Source: Cryptomeria japonica
Taxonomy: Eukaryota; Streptophyta; Pinopsida; Cupressales; Cupressaceae
Reading direction: 5' to 3'
Assembly (NCBI RefSeq): GCF_030272615.1
Contig: NC_081413.1
Coordinates: forward strand, 444,747,038 to 444,811,037
DNA: 64,000 bases
In this document: positions 11,501 through 23,330 of the stretch, in pieces
How positions within the stretch are numbered: position 1 is the first letter of the stretch
Layout of the letters: each line of letters starts with the position of its first letter
Translations under genes and position numbers: made by a program
The notes under the pieces: generated by a model
Databases searched by the model: none
Told to the model about the DNA's origin: nothing
The model's input: the letters and a program-made list of their open reading frames with translations, nothing else

Positions 11501-12449
11501 ATTCAAAGTTTTCATCTCTATGATACCATAATCCAAGATTTATAGTGCCTTGTAAGTATCGGAAAATCCTTTTTACTGCTGATTCATGATTTTCTCTAGG
11601 ATTACTTTGAAATCTTGAAACAATACATACTGCAATCATAATATCAGGTCTGGTTTGTGTCAAATATAGTAAACCTCCTATCATATATTTGTATCTAGCT
11701 GGATTAACAGGTGTAGATTTATCCCTTAGTGATAGTTTGTCATTTGTAGTCATAGGTGTGCTTACCGGTTTAGAGTTCTCCATCCCAAATTTCTTTAGTA
11801 ACTCTTTTAAGTACTTGGATTGACTCAAGAATATACCTTTATCAGTCTGAGAAATCTGCAATCCCAAAAAGAATTTAATTTCTCCAATCATAGACATTTC
11901 AAATTCTTGCTGAATTTTAATAGAAAATTCTTTACACAATCCATCTTCTCCTCCAAAGATTATATCATCAACAAAAACTTTTATAACCAAGATGTCATCA
12001 TTAGTCACTTTATAATATAAATTACTGTCTGCATTACCTTTAGAAAAACCAATCTTCAAAAGATACTTATCCAATCTTGCATACCAAGCTCTTGGAGCTT
12101 GCTTCAACCCATACAAAGCTTTTCTTAACCTACAAACCATATCTTTGTTATCTATCAAAGAAAATCCATCAGGTTGTTCAATGTAAACTTCTTCTTCAAG
12201 ATCTCCATTAAAAAATGCACATTTAATATCCATTTGATATACTTTGTAGTTCTTATGTGCTGCAAAAGCCAAAAATAATCTGACTGCCTCAATTCTAGCT
12301 ACCAATGTAAAGGTTTCATTGTAATCAATTCCTTCTTTTTGAGAATATCCTTTACACACTAGTCTTTCTTTATTTCTGATAACCTTACCATCTTCATTAA
12401 GTTTGTTTCTAAATACCTTTTTGGTTCCAATTACATTTTTATCTTTAGG
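11409..12449 (-). pseudogene. Copia-3 reverse transcriptase (almost open)
   Basis: The longest intact piece of any element here: an open frame of 316 codons from 12,359 to 11,409, with the domain extending upstream to a TAG stop at about 12,449. Copia RVT_2 landmarks in order are [55 protein letters not shown], the catalytic loop KVFVDDIIFGG with both Asp present, FFLGLQISQTDKGIF, and GGLLYLTQTRPDI. It is the best RT in the window for phylogenetic placement. It copies element RNA into cDNA within virus-like particles. Confidence 0.92.
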
Positions 12450-12812
12450 CTAGGGAACTAATGTCCAAGTGTTATTGTTTTCAATTTGTTCTAATTCTTC
12501 TTCCATAGCTTTAATCCAATATTTATCTTCACATGCCTCATTAGCTGATGATGGTTCAATTTGAGAAATAAGGCATACCTCTTCATTTGCCAATCTTCCT
12601 CTTGTCATAATTCCTTTATACTTGTTTCCAATTATCTGATCTTCAGAATGATTCAGTCTTACATACGGAGGTGTCTTTGTTTGTTGTTGTTCCTCAGTTA
12701 CTGTGGAATTTGCAGATGATATCGGGGTAACTGGATCTTTATTCTGTACTAGTGGATTCAATGTAGGTTCATTTGTCAATATTTCTGTTGCCGGTTCAGA
12801 AGTTCCTCTAAA
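12450..12812 (-). pseudogene. Copia-3 integrase-to-RT linker
   Basis: A poorly conserved stretch in the same frame as pol. It holds the C-terminal integrase motif IGNKYKGIMTRGRLANEE and ends at NNTWTLVP, the conserved start of the RT region. It is bounded by in-frame stops at both ends. Confidence 0.8.
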
Positions 12813-13721
12813 TTATTCATCAATCTTTAAATTTGTACTTTCAACAATTTTCTGCAATCTTTTGTTAAAACATCTATATGCCTTGCTCTTAGATGAATAA
12901 CCAAGAAATATTCCTTCATCACTTGTAGGATCAAATTTGCCAATATACTCATCTCTTCTGATATAGCATTTACTTCCAAAAATTTTGAAATATTTAAGAG
13001 TAGGAGTAATACCAAACCATAGTTCATGAGGGGTCTTACCAGTTTCACCTTTGATTTGAACTTTGTTGAATGTATAGACTGTTGTACTGACTGTCTCTCT
13101 CCAATATACATGTGGTAGGTTTACTTTTGATAGCATACTTCTTGCTGCATCCAAGATAGTTTTGTTTTTCTTTTCAACAACTTCATTTTGTTGTGGTGTT
13201 CGAGGTGCTGATAGCTATCTTCTGATTCTATTTACTTCACATAATGTATTAAATTCCTTAGATGTAAATTCTCCTCCTTGATCTAATCTTAGAGATTTGA
13301 TTTTCTCACCAGTTTCATTTTCTACCATGGCTTTGAACAGTTTGAACTTTCCAAGTGCTTTTGAGTTTTCTTTGAGAAAAGTAACCCAGCACATTCTAGA
13401 ATAGTCATCAATGATTAGCATGAAATATCTATCACCTTGTAAGCTTTTAGTTCTAGCTAGACCACATAAATCAGTATGAATTAAATCAAGAGCATTATTG
13501 GATTTTTCTGGAATACTTTTGAAACTAGCTCTAACTTGTTTTCCAAATTGACATTCCTTACACACTGTATTGTGAGGTTTGACAATTTTAGGTAAATCTC
13601 TAACTACCTTAATAGTACTGATTTTCACCATGCAATCAAAGTTTACATGATTGACTATTTTATGCCATAGCCAACTTTCATCAATATGTCCAATTAAGCA
13701 TGTCTTTTCACTGTTATTCAA
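12813..13721 (-). pseudogene. Copia-3 integrase (broken by one stop)
   Basis: The frame from 13,721 contains the GAG-pre-integrase zinc motif (WLWHKIVNHVNFDCM with two His, and CKECQFGK with two Cys), the first catalytic Asp in LIHTDLCG and the second in SLRLDQGGEF. A stop near 13,214 is followed in the same frame by PQQN and the catalytic Glu in VVEKKN, then DAARSMLSKVNLP and the ELWFG and YIGKFDPTSDEGIFLGYS blocks. It would have inserted the cDNA with 5-bp duplications, in agreement with those seen. Confidence 0.9.
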
Positions 13722-13742
13722 ATGAAAGGTATTACCTCTAGT

Positions 13743-14492
13743 CTAATTACCGGTTGCAATTTCCAAACTAGTTCTATTCATGATTTTGCATTTTCTATTT
13801 TTGAATTGTAACAGAAATCCTTTCTCAACTAATTGACCAACCCTCAAAAGATTATTCTTTAATCCTTCAACATAGTAAACATTGTCAGTGTTATGCCTAC
13901 CATCAAGAGATATTGTACCCTTACCTTTGATCAAACAAGCTTTATCATCACCAAATCTTACTAAGCCTACATTGTATTCTTGAAAGTTCAAGAATTTACC
14001 TTTATCTCCTGTCATATGATGTGAGCATCCTGAATCAATGATCCACTCATCCTTTACTTCAACTTTAGCTACCAAGGCTTGTACTACCAGTTGAGCAGTA
14101 GGTGCCGGTTGATCTTCTGTTATAGCAACAAAAACCCATCCATTGTCTATCGGGTCCTCATCAGAATCATCAGTCACTCCTTCATCAACAATGTAACAAG
14201 ATTTGTCTTTATTCTTCTTAAATCTATATCTTTGATATTTAGGGTTAGGCTTGTATGTTCTTCTAGCTTCTTCTCTTAGTCTAGCATGTCTATCAAGGCA
14301 TCTTGAAGCCATATGACCAATCTTATTGCAATTAAAACATTTAAAGGGTGCTTTACCTTCATACTTACTTCCAACTAGACCTTTAGGCATTTTCCTTGCA
14401 AATAGTGCTTCAAGTTCTTCAAGTTCTTCATTTTCTTTCCTGCTTTCTTCAAGTTCTCTTGCATACAAAGGCTTTCCAATCTGATTTGTCAA
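13743..14492 (-). pseudogene. Copia-3 gag zinc knuckle and aspartic protease
   Basis: A frame of 249 codons. An EELEELEALF coiled stretch comes first, then one CCHC knuckle (CFNCNKIGHMASRC, residues 52-65) that binds element RNA. The protease active site is WIIDSGCSHHMTG (Asp about residue 153), followed by the DGRHNTDNVYYVEGLKNNLL block that starts the pre-integrase region. It is joined to the upstream gag only through a frameshift near 14,475. A single stop near 13,740 separates it from integrase. Confidence 0.9.
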
Positions 14493-15162
14493 ATGATGGT
14501 GTAGATGATGTTGATGCTTTAAAGGCTAAATCTGTCTTTATAGTAGCAACAAGACCAAATTCTTCAATTTCAAAAGCTGAAAGTTTTCCGATCAATGTAT
14601 CCCTAGTTACTAATGTATTAGGCATTGTTGTTAACTCATTTATAGCAGTGACTTTCATTTTATATGCCGGTGGCAATCCTCTTAAAATTTTTGAAACAAT
14701 TTCATCCTCACTTAAGGTTCCTCCACAACATTTAATACCCAAAACAATCTCATTTACTCTTTCCATAAAAGCAAAAATCCTTTCATCTTCTTCCATTTTT
14801 AGATGTTCATACTTGATCCAGAAGCTTTCAAGTTTTGCAATTTTGACTGTGGAATCTCCTTCATTCAGTGTTTCCAAATTATCCCAAATAGCTTTAGCAA
14901 TAGACCTATCTGATAGTCCCATGATTTACTGATCAGATAATACACTCAAAAGTGCTTCTCTTGCTTTGCAATCATTTTCCTCATCTTTAGTCAAGTTGGG
15001 TGGATTGGGCTGACTCTGAGTAGGAGCAGTATAACCATTCTTTGTAACATCCCAGATGTCCTTTCCAATGCAATTTAAATGTGTCTCCATTCTGATCTTC
15101 CATATGCCATAGTTGGTTCCATCAAGTTTAGGTTTGTCCTTCCTGAAATGGTTAGTAGACAT
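14449..15162 (-). pseudogene. Copia-3 gag N-terminal part
   Basis: The start codon at 15,162 is 44 bases from the primer-binding site, as expected. Residues 1-78 have the LDGTNYGIWKIRMETHL block typical of Copia gag (DUF4219/UBN2 type). An in-frame stop after LSVLSDQ is followed by AKAIWDNLE, KMEEDERIFAFMERVNEIV and LRGLPPAYKMKV, all conserved gag positions. Gag forms the particle. The frame is lost near 14,475. Confidence 0.9.
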
Positions 15163-15205
15163 TGGATCTCCTCAAGCTGTTAAACTTCTGCAAAAGAGGA
15201 CTAAG

Positions 15206-15217
15206 CTCTGATACCAA
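15206..15217 (-). other. Copia-3 primer-binding site
   Basis: The minus strand reads TGGTATCAGAGC two bases after the 5' LTR. This is the standard plant site complementary to the 3' end of initiator methionine tRNA. Confidence 0.93.
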
Positions 15218-15219
15218 TT

Positions 15220-16279
15220 GTTAGGTCCCAGAGACAACTGAGAGAGTGGGGGGGGTGAATCAATTGTCAAATAAATTCAAACCAAAACAACTTAACCAGC
15301 TTAATGCTTAATACCGATAACTAGTCTAATATGCCGGTAGATAGTTTTAATAGTTAATTGCAATACCAGTAAGGATTAATGCATGAAACAAAAAGACAAA
15401 GTCATCCACAACACATAACACCAATATTTGTATGTGGAAACCCCTGTAAGGGGAAAAAACATGGTGGGAAACCTTACCCACAATCAGATGATACTACTAC
15501 AGATAGTAAGTGTATACAAATGGAGTTTGCACATGCAGAAAGGCCAAGCGCCTAGAGCTCACTGCTCAATCACAAGATAGGAGTCACATTGACTACAATT
15601 GGATGGTAACATCTAATAAGAATGTACTACACAAAATAGCATCTTCATATGTTGGATTTAGTATTGGTGTAGTTCTGATTGTCTTCTCAAAAACCCTCCT
15701 TCAATCTTCAAATGATGTCTGCGTGTATAGCTCTACTTATTCTGGCATATACCTTCACATAATCCTTTTTCACATTCCACATTCGATCTTACAAATAAGA
15801 TCTTACATTTATACCATAGCCTAAGACCAATTTTAGTAGGTCAACTCTAAAGGATAATACAATAAAATTAATTTACAAATCAATTAATACCTGATGCAAT
15901 AATCAATTTAATATGTCGTCTTAAAGCATTTACAACAATAATAAGTCATCTCCATAGTGTGCCATGCTGATCTGGAAAAGATAAACCTGCCAATGTAACC
16001 TAGACCTATTTGCCAATAACAACAAATATGCAAATATGAATATACCAATAAACAAAACTCCAAGACAAGATGTCCACACAATGTCTTCAACATAACCAAG
16101 TGTTTTCCATATCATTCCAAGTGTCAGTGATCATTATATCCTGCCGGTGTGCCAAATACCGGTGACTGTGCATAAGTCACTTGCTTGCCAGTGAATGTTG
16201 CCGATTCTCCAAAATGTGAGAGTTGATAAGTCTTTAGTAGGTGTTGACATCAATGAAAAACCATACCAAAATACCAACA
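15220..16279 (-). repeat. Copia-3 5' LTR
   Basis: The 1,060-base partner of 8,902-9,958, adjacent to the primer-binding site. Its outer end is ACCAACA, followed by the target duplication CAATA. Confidence 0.93.
15807..15813 (-). promoter_or_regulatory. Candidate TATA box in the Copia-3 5' LTR
   Basis: The minus strand reads TATAAAT followed by GTAAGATCTTA. Nearly the same string occurs in the LTRs of Copia-2, the solo LTR and Copia-4, which supports a shared promoter core. The position, about 590 bases into the LTR, fits a U3/R boundary. No expression evidence is available from sequence alone. Confidence 0.5.
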
Positions 16280-16284
16280 CAATA

Positions 16285-17024
16285 GGGGGTCTACACATGC
16301 AGAAAGGCCAAGCGCCTAGAGCTCACTGCTCAATCACAAAATGAGAGTCACACTGACTACAATTGGATGATTAAATCCAATGATAATATATTGCATAAAA
16401 TAGCATCTCCATATGTTGGATTTAGTACTAGTTTAGCTCTGATTGCCTTTACAAAATCCTTCCTTCAACCTTCAAATGATGTTAGAGTGTATAGCTCTGC
16501 TTCTTTTTGCATATACCTAATTACAATCTTTTTCCTTGCATATATATTAATCTCACAAATGAGATCTTACATTTATACCATAACCTAAGATCAATTGAGT
16601 AGGTCAGCTCACTAAAGATATTACAATAAAATCAATTTCAAATAAATCAATATCTAATGCATGATTTCAGCTCAATGCATTTGCAATAATAACAAATCAT
16701 CTCCATAACGTGTCGTGCTGATCTGGAATAGAAATACCTTTCGGTGCATATCCTAGACCTATTTGCCAATAACAACAAATATGCAAAATCAAATAAGCCA
16801 ATGAATAAATCACCAAAACAAAGTGTCCAAACAATGTTTTCAACATAACCAAGTAGTCTCGAAGTGATTCCAAGTGCCAGTGAACAATATAGCCTATCGG
16901 TGCATCAAATACCGGTGACTGTGCGTATGTCAATTGCATGCTGGTGAACATGACCAATTTTGCCAATGTTGATAAGTGTTGACATCAATGACAAAACCAT
17001 ATCAACATATCCAAACTACCAACA
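16285..17024 (-). repeat. Copia-2 3' LTR, part 2
   Basis: It continues the LTR interrupted at 8,901 and matches 21,920-22,662. It ends CTACCAACA, directly before the polypurine tract. Confidence 0.9.
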
Positions 17025-17036
17025 ATCTCCCTCTTT
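17025..17036 (-). other. Copia-2 polypurine tract
   Basis: The minus strand reads AAAGAGGGAGAT, one base different from the tract of Copia-1, Copia-3 and Copia-4, with the same CATCAATGCC upstream. Confidence 0.85.
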
Positions 17037-17405
17037 GGCATTGATGGTAACACAAGATGGAAAAACCATCAAAGTGCCAAAAATAAAAAAACAACAATAT
17101 CCCAAAGAGATCATAGCCAGAAATCAAAATATATGATGTGTCTCCCAAAAGTAATAATCTCTCCCCAATGGATAAAGTCTCTCCTCATAGGAATAATATG
17201 TGTTTTCTATGCATTGGTTTTTCCATATCAATCTCTCCCCCTTTGACATCAAATGCCAAAGAAATACAAAAACCAGGTTCAAATACAAAATACCAGCTCA
17301 TTACAAAATATCAACTACTCCCCCTGAGAAGTAGTTCTCCTCATCAAAGCAAGGAAAAAAATATTTTTCTATTAATTCTGTTGGTTGATGACAAACATCA
17401 ACTGT

Positions 17406-18722
17406 CTAAGTCTCTACCGATGGGTGTATAGCCCCAAGTTGATCTTGGAGATATTCAAAAGTCTCCTTAGGCAAAGGCTTAGTGAAAATATCTACAATCT
17501 TCTCTTTAGTATTCACATAAACCAATTTTACTTCTTTTTCTTCAACATTCTCTTTCAAAAAATTTAATTTGATAGAAACATGTTTAGTTTTAGAATGTAA
17601 TACCGGATTCTTAGATATATCAATTGCTAATGTATTATCATAATAGATAGTTATAGGTTCCTTGCATTTTACCTTTATGTCTTTCAACATTTTTTAAAGC
17701 CATAATACCTGTGTTCAATTAGTTGTTGCTACAACATTCTCTGATTCTACTATTGATAAAGGTGTACAACTTCGTTTCTTACTCAACCAAGAAATTAATC
17801 TACTACCAAGAAAAAATGCTCCACCGGTGGTGCTTTTTCTATCATCTACATCTCCTACCTAGTTTGCATTTGTGTATGCACATAATTCAAAGTTTTCATC
17901 TCTAGGATACCATAAGCCAATATTTGTAGTGCCTTGTAAGTACCAGAAAATCCTTTTTACTGCCGATTGATGATTTTCTTTAGGATTACTCTGAAATCTT
18001 GAAACAATACATATTGCATTCATAATATCAGGTCTTGTTTGTGTCAAATACAGTAAACCTCCTATCATAGACTTGTACCTAGTTAGATTAATAGGTGGAG
18101 ATTCATCCCTTAGTGATAATTTATCAGTTGTAGTCATGGGTGTGCTTACCGGTTTAGATTTCTCCATACCAAATTTCTTTAGTAACTCCTTCAAGTATAT
18201 AGATTGACTCAAGAATATATCTTTGTCAGTCTGTGAAATCTACAATCCTAAAAAGAATTTTATCTCTCCAATCATAGACATTTCAAATTCTTGCTACATT
18301 TCATTAGAAATGTCTTTACATAATCCATCTTCTCCTCCAAAGATTATATCATCAACAAAACCTTCTATAACCAAGATGTCATCATTAGTCACTTTGTAGT
18401 ATAAGTTACTATCATCATTACCTTTAGAAAAACCAATCTTCAAAAGATACTTATCCAATCTAGCATACCAAGCTCTTAGAGCTTGCTTCAACCCATACAA
18501 AGATTTCCTTAACCTGCAAACCACATCTTTGTCACCTATCAAAGAAAATCCATCAAGTTGTTCAATATAAACTTCATCTTCAAGATATTCATTCAAAAAT
18601 GCACATTTAATATCCATCTGATATACTTTGTAGTTCTTGTGTGCTGCAAAAGCCCAAAACAATCTGACTACCTCAATTCTAGCTACTGGTGCATAGGTTT
18701 CATTATAATCAATTCCTTCTTT
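17406..18722 (-). pseudogene. Copia-2 reverse transcriptase and RNase H (broken)
   Basis: One frame holds 18,662-18,294, 18,212-17,859 and 17,690-17,406, separated by stops. RT blocks: YQMDIKCAFLNEYLEDEVYIEQ, LRKSLYGLKQALRAWYARLD, the catalytic loop FVDDIIFGGED with both Asp intact, LKELLKKFGME and GGLLYLTQTRPDI. RNase H blocks: ELCAYTNAN, where the catalytic Asp of TDAN is Asn, then KDIKVKCKEPITIYYDN, KTKHVSIKLNF and IFTKPLPKETFEYL. The proteins would have been close relatives of those of Copia-3. Confidence 0.9.
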
Positions 18723-20164
18723 CTATGAATATCCCTTACACACTAGTCTTGCTTTGTTTCTAATTACTTTACCATCTTCATTAAGTTTGTTTCTGAATAC
18801 CCATTTTGTTCCAATCACATTTTTGTCTTTAGGTCGGGGAACTAATGTCCATGTGTTATTATTTTCAATTTGTTCTAATTCTTCTTCCATATCTTTAATC
18901 CAATGTTTATCTTCACATGCTTCATTAACCGATGCTGGTTCAATTTGAGAAATAAGACATACCTCTTCATTTGCCAGTCTTCCTCTACTCATGATTCCTT
19001 GATACTTGTTCCCAATTATCTGATTTTCAGAGTGGTTCAATCTTACATACTGGGGTGTCTTTGCTTGCTGTTGTTCCTCAGTTACTGTGGAATTTTTAGA
19101 TGATGCCGGTATAACTAAATTTTCATTTTGTACCGGTGTAATCAATGTAGGCTCATTTGTCAGTATCTCTGTTGCCGGTTCAGAGTCTATGTACCTTGAA
19201 TTTCCTCTAAATTGTTCATCAATCTTCACATTTATGCTCTCAACAATTTTTTGCAATCTCTTGTTAAAACATCTATATGCTTTGCTCTTAGATGAATAAT
19301 CAAGAAATATTCCTTCATCACTTCTAGGATCAAATTTGCCAATATACTCATCTCTTCTAATATAGCATTTACTCCAAATATTCTGAAATATTTAAGAGTA
19401 GGAGTACTACCAAACCATAATTCATGAGGGGTCTTATCAGTTTCACCATTGATGTGAACTTTGTTGAATGTATAAACCATTGTACTCACTGCTTCTCTGC
19501 AGTATACATGTGGTAGATTAGCTTCTGATAATATACTTCTAGCAGCATCCAAATTTTTTTTTGTTTTTCCTCTCCACAACTCCATTCTGCTGGGGTGTCT
19601 GGGGTGCTGACAACTGTCTTCTGATTCCATTCACTTCACAGAATGTATTAAATTCCTTAGATGTGAACTCACCTCCTTGATCTGATCTCAAACATTTAAT
19701 TTTCTTACCGGTTTGATTCTCTACCATCACCTTTAATAGCTTGAATTCCCCAAGTGCTTATGATTTCTCTATGAGAAAAGTAACCCAACACATTCTAGAA
19801 TAGTCATTAATGATTAACATAAAATATCTATCTCCTTGTAAGCTTCTATTCTTGCTGAACCACATAAATTAGCATGAATTAAGTTAAGGGCATTATTGGA
19901 TATTTCTGGAATACTCTTAAAAGATGGTCTAACTTGCTTTCCAAATTGACATCCCTTACATACTAGATTGTGGGGTTTGACAAGCTTAGGTAAATCTCTT
20001 ACTGTGTTAGTTGTAATGATTTTCACAATGCAATCAAAATTTCCATGATAGAGTCTCTTATGCCATAACCAACTTTCATCAATATGTGCAATCAGGCATG
20101 TCTTTTCACTGTTGTTCAAATGAAACATATTACCTTTAATCTGATTTCTGGTTGCAATTTCCAA
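18723..20164 (-). pseudogene. Copia-2 integrase and linker (frameshifted)
   Basis: Integrase pieces lie in three frames: 20,164-19,814 (zinc motif WLWHKRLYHGNFDCI and CKGCQFGK, then LIHANLCG, where the first catalytic Asp is Asn), 19,730-19,539 (second Asp in CLRSDQGGEF, PQQNGVVERKN with the Glu) and 19,630-19,232 (DAARSILSEANLP, ELWFGSTP). The linker 19,256-18,723 returns to the RT frame, with IGNKYQGIMSRGRLANEE and NNTWTLVPRPKDKN. At least three indels are needed to explain the frames. Confidence 0.87.
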
Positions 20165-21561
20165 ACTAGTTCTGTTTATGATTTTGCATTTACCATTCTT
20201 GAATTGTAACTAAAATCCTTTTTCAACTAACTGACCAACACTCAAAAGATTATGCTTTAAACCTTGAACATAGTAAACATTATCAGTATTGTGCTTACCA
20301 TCAAGAGATATAGTACCTTTTCCTTTGATCAAACAAGATTTATCATCTCCAAATCCTACTAGACCTCCATTGTATTCCTCAAAGGTTAAGAATTTAATTT
20401 TATCACCAGTCATATGATGTGAACATCCTGAATCAATGATCCATTCATCCTTATCTTCAATTATAGCTCCTAGGGCCTTCTCTACCGGTTGAACAATAGG
20501 TGCCAGTTGATCATCTGTTATGGAAACAAAAATCCATCAATTGTCTATCGAATCCTCATCAGAATCATTAGTGACTCCTTCATCAGCAAGATAACAAGAT
20601 TTGTCTCTATTTTTCTTAAATCTGTATCTCTGATATTTAGGGTTAGGTTTGTATGTTCTTCTAGCTTCTTCTTTTATTCTTGCATGTCTATGAGGACACC
20701 TAGATGCCATATGACCAATCTTATTGCAGTTAAAACATTTAAATGGTGCTTTACCTTCATACTTATTTCCAATAGGACCTTTAGGCATTTTCCTTGCAAA
20801 TAGTGCTTCAAGTTCTTCAAGTTCTTCATTTTCTCTCCTTCTTTCTTCAAGTTCTCTTACATAAAAGGCTTTCCAATCAGATTTGTCAAATGATGATGAT
20901 GCAAATGATGTTGATGCCTTGAAAGCTAAAATTGTCTTTATAGTAGTAATAGGACCAAATTCTTCAATTTCAAAAGCTAAAAGTTTTCCAATCAAAGTAT
21001 CTCTAGTTACTGATGTATTAGGCATTGTTCTCAATTCATTTATAGCAGTTACTTTCATTTTGTATGCTGGTGGTAATGATCTTAAAATTTTTGAAACAAT
21101 CTCATATTCACTTAAGGTTCCTCCACAACATTGTATACCCAAGACAATTTCATTTACTCTTTCCATAAAAGCAGAAATTCTTTCATCCTCTTCCATTTTC
21201 AGATTTTCATACCTGACCAGGAAGGATTCAAGTTTTGTAATTTTGACTGTGGTATCACCTTCATTCAATGTTTCCAATCTGTCCCAAATAGCTTTAGCAA
21301 TAGACCTATCTTATAATCTCGTGATTTGCTGATTGACAATGCGCTCAAAAGTGCTTCTCTTGCTTTGCAATCATTTTCCTCATCTCTTCCTAAGGTTGGT
21401 GGATTAGGCTGACTAGGAGTAGCAGCAGTGTAACCATTCTTTGTAACCTCCCATATTCCTTTTCCAATGCAATTTAGATGGGTCTCCATCCTGATCTTCC
21501 ATATACTGTAGTTGATTCCATCAAGTTTAGGACTGTCCTTCCTGAAATATTTAGAAGACAT
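20165..21561 (-). pseudogene. Copia-2 gag and protease (broken)
   Basis: The start codon is at 21,561. Gag runs 21,561-21,265 (LDGINYSIWKIRMETHL), then after a frameshift 21,277-20,537 with AFMERVNEIVLG, SLPPAYKMKV and the CCHC knuckle CFNCNKIGHMASRC. A stop near 20,535 precedes the protease, whose active site DSGCSHHMTG is at about 20,430, followed by DGKHNTDNVYYVQGLKHNLLSVGQL. Gag and protease share a frame from 21,277 downward. The products are the structural protein and the maturation protease of the element. Confidence 0.9.
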
Positions 21562-21605
21562 TAGATCTCCTCAAGTTGTTAAACTTCTGCAAAAAAAGGA
21601 CTAAT

Positions 21606-21617
21606 CTCTGATAGCAA
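21606..21617 (-). other. Copia-2 primer-binding site (degenerate)
   Basis: The minus strand reads TGCTATCAGAGA, against TGGTATCAGAGC in Copia-3. Two changes from the initiator-tRNA complement; the position next to the LTR is correct. Confidence 0.75.
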
Positions 21618-21618
21618 T

Positions 21619-22662
21619 TGTTAGGTCTCGACGACAACTGAGAGGGTGGAGAGGTGAATCAGTTGTCTAATAAATTCAAAACAAAATTAACTTAACCAAA
21701 ACTTAATGCTTAATATAGGTAAACCAAACTTTATGTCGGTAGACAGGTTTATCAATTAATTGCAGTACTGGTAAAGATTAATGCATGAAACAAAAAGACA
21801 ATAACATCCACAACACATAACACCAATATTTGTACATGGCAACCCTATAAGGGGAAAAACCATGGTGGGAAACCTTACCCATAATCAGATGATACTACTG
21901 TAGATAGTATGTGTGTACAATAGGGGGTTTGCACATGCAGAAAGGCCAAGTGCCTAGAGCTCACTACTCAATCAAAAAATGATAGTCACACTGACTACAA
22001 TTGGATGATTAAATCCATTGATAATGTACTACTTAAAATAGCATCTCCATATGCTCAATTCAGTACTAGTTTAGCTCTAATTGCCTTTACAAAATCCTTC
22101 CTTCAACCTTCAAATGATGTCTGTGTGTATACCTCTGCTTCTTTTCATATATACCAAAATACAATCTTTTTCCTTGCATATATATTAATCTCACAAATGA
22201 GATCTTACATTTATACCATAAGCTAAGACCAATTGAGTAGGTCGGCTCACTAAAGATATTACAATAAAATCAATTACAAACAAATCAATATCTGATGCAT
22301 TATGTTGGCTTAATGCATTTACAATAATAACAAATCATCTCCATAATGTGTCGTGCTGATCTGGAATAGATATACTTGTCAGTGCATATCTTGGACCTAT
22401 TTGTCGGTAACAGCAAATATGCAAACTCGAATAAGCCAATGAAAACGTCACCAAAATAAAGTGTCCAAATGATGTTTTCAACATAACCAAGTAGTCTCCA
22501 AGTGATTCCAAGTGCCGGTGAACAATATAGCTTGCCGATGCATCAAATATCGGTGACTATGAGTAAGTCACTTGCATGTCGGTGAACATAATCAATTTTG
22601 CTAGTGTTGATAAGTGTTGACATCAATGACAAAACCATATCAACATATCCAAAATACCAATA
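21619..22662 (-). repeat. Copia-2 5' LTR
   Basis: It begins TGTTAGGTCTC and ends ACCAATA, followed by TCCAC. It matches the split 3' LTR along its length. The terminal CA has become TA. Confidence 0.9.
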
Positions 22663-23330
22663 TCCACCACTACAAAGACACTGTCAAATCCCCTCCTTGT
22701 CCTAAGTAGACCCAACACAAAATCCATACTTCTGCTCTCCCATGGCCTAGAAGGAATGGGTAAGGGCTGATACAAATGTGCATTAGTGGACTTCCCCTTG
22801 GCTTTCTAACACATTACACATGTTTCTGCAAACTTCCTTACATCTGTCTGCAACTTAGGCCAGTAAAAGTTTCTCTTCACAAGGTCTAGGGTCTTGTCAA
22901 GGCAAAAATGACCTACCATAGCTCCACAATGCTTCTCCCTAATGATATTTAACCTCATGGAACACTTAGGAATACACAATTGTCCTCCTTTGAATAAAAA
23001 TCCATCTTGTATCAGAAATTCAAAAAAATCAATATGATACCTTTCACCAAAAGTTTCACATACCCTGTATATCTCTCCAAAGTCTTCATCAGCATCATAC
23101 ATATTCTTCAAGGAATCAATACCAACACTCTCCATCTTGATTTTGTTGACAGTTAAGACCCTTCTTCTCGAAGCATCTGCAACTTTGTTCTTGACCCCCT
23201 TCTTTTGTTTGAGGGTGAAGGTGAAGGCTTGTAGGGTCTCTACCCACTTCATGTGTCAATGGTTTAACTTCTCTTGGCTGTTTATGAAACTGAGTGCTTG
23301 ATTCTTAGTAAAAACTATGAACTCCTTAGG
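22663..23330 (-). pseudogene. Gypsy-1 RNase H end and integrase N-terminal part
   Basis: On the minus strand it carries LSFINSQEKL and MKWVETLQAFTF (end of RNase H and connection), then the integrase zinc-binding domain (EKHCGAMVGHFCLDKTL, FYWPKLQTDVRKFAETCVMC, HHCC intact). A stop follows, then [17 protein letters not shown] and SMDFVLGL with the first catalytic Asp. The frame is cut by Copia-2 just after FDSVFVVV, and the remaining integrase lies at 8,594 and below. Confidence 0.87.

Larger units (their letters stand above)
8902..16279 (-). mobile_element. Copia-3, Ty1/copia LTR retrotransposon (near-complete, decayed)
   Basis: LTRs at 8,902-9,958 and 15,220-16,279 start TGTTAGGTC and end ACCAACA. 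The perfect duplication CAATA flanks it (8,897-8,901 and 16,280-16,284), and the host LTR of Copia-2 reads through once it is removed. PBS, gag, protease, integrase, RT, RNase H and PPT are all present on the minus strand. A 676-bp insertion interrupts the 3' end of the coding region. From 14,492 to 11,409 the pol frame is continuous apart from in-frame stops near 13,740, 13,214, 12,811 and 12,449. Confidence 0.94.
8595..22662 (-). mobile_element. Copia-2, Ty1/copia LTR retrotransposon (split by Copia-3)
   Basis: The 3' LTR starts at 8,595, is interrupted at 8,901 by Copia-3, and resumes at 16,285-17,024. The 5' LTR is 21,619-22,662. TCCAC occurs at both flanks (8,590-8,594 and 22,663-22,667), a perfect 5-bp duplication. 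The outer end of the 5' LTR reads CCAATA rather than CCAACA, a C-to-T change. Without Copia-3 the element is about 6.7 kb. It is inserted between the first and second catalytic Asp codons of the Gypsy-1 integrase. Its coding region is closely related to that of Copia-3. Confidence 0.92.

Noticed and set aside
14396-14932. 178-codon plus-strand frame, and a similar one at 20,883-21,332
   Set aside because: Both are antisense shadows of the gag genes of Copia-3 and Copia-2; they recur because gag is conserved on the other strand.
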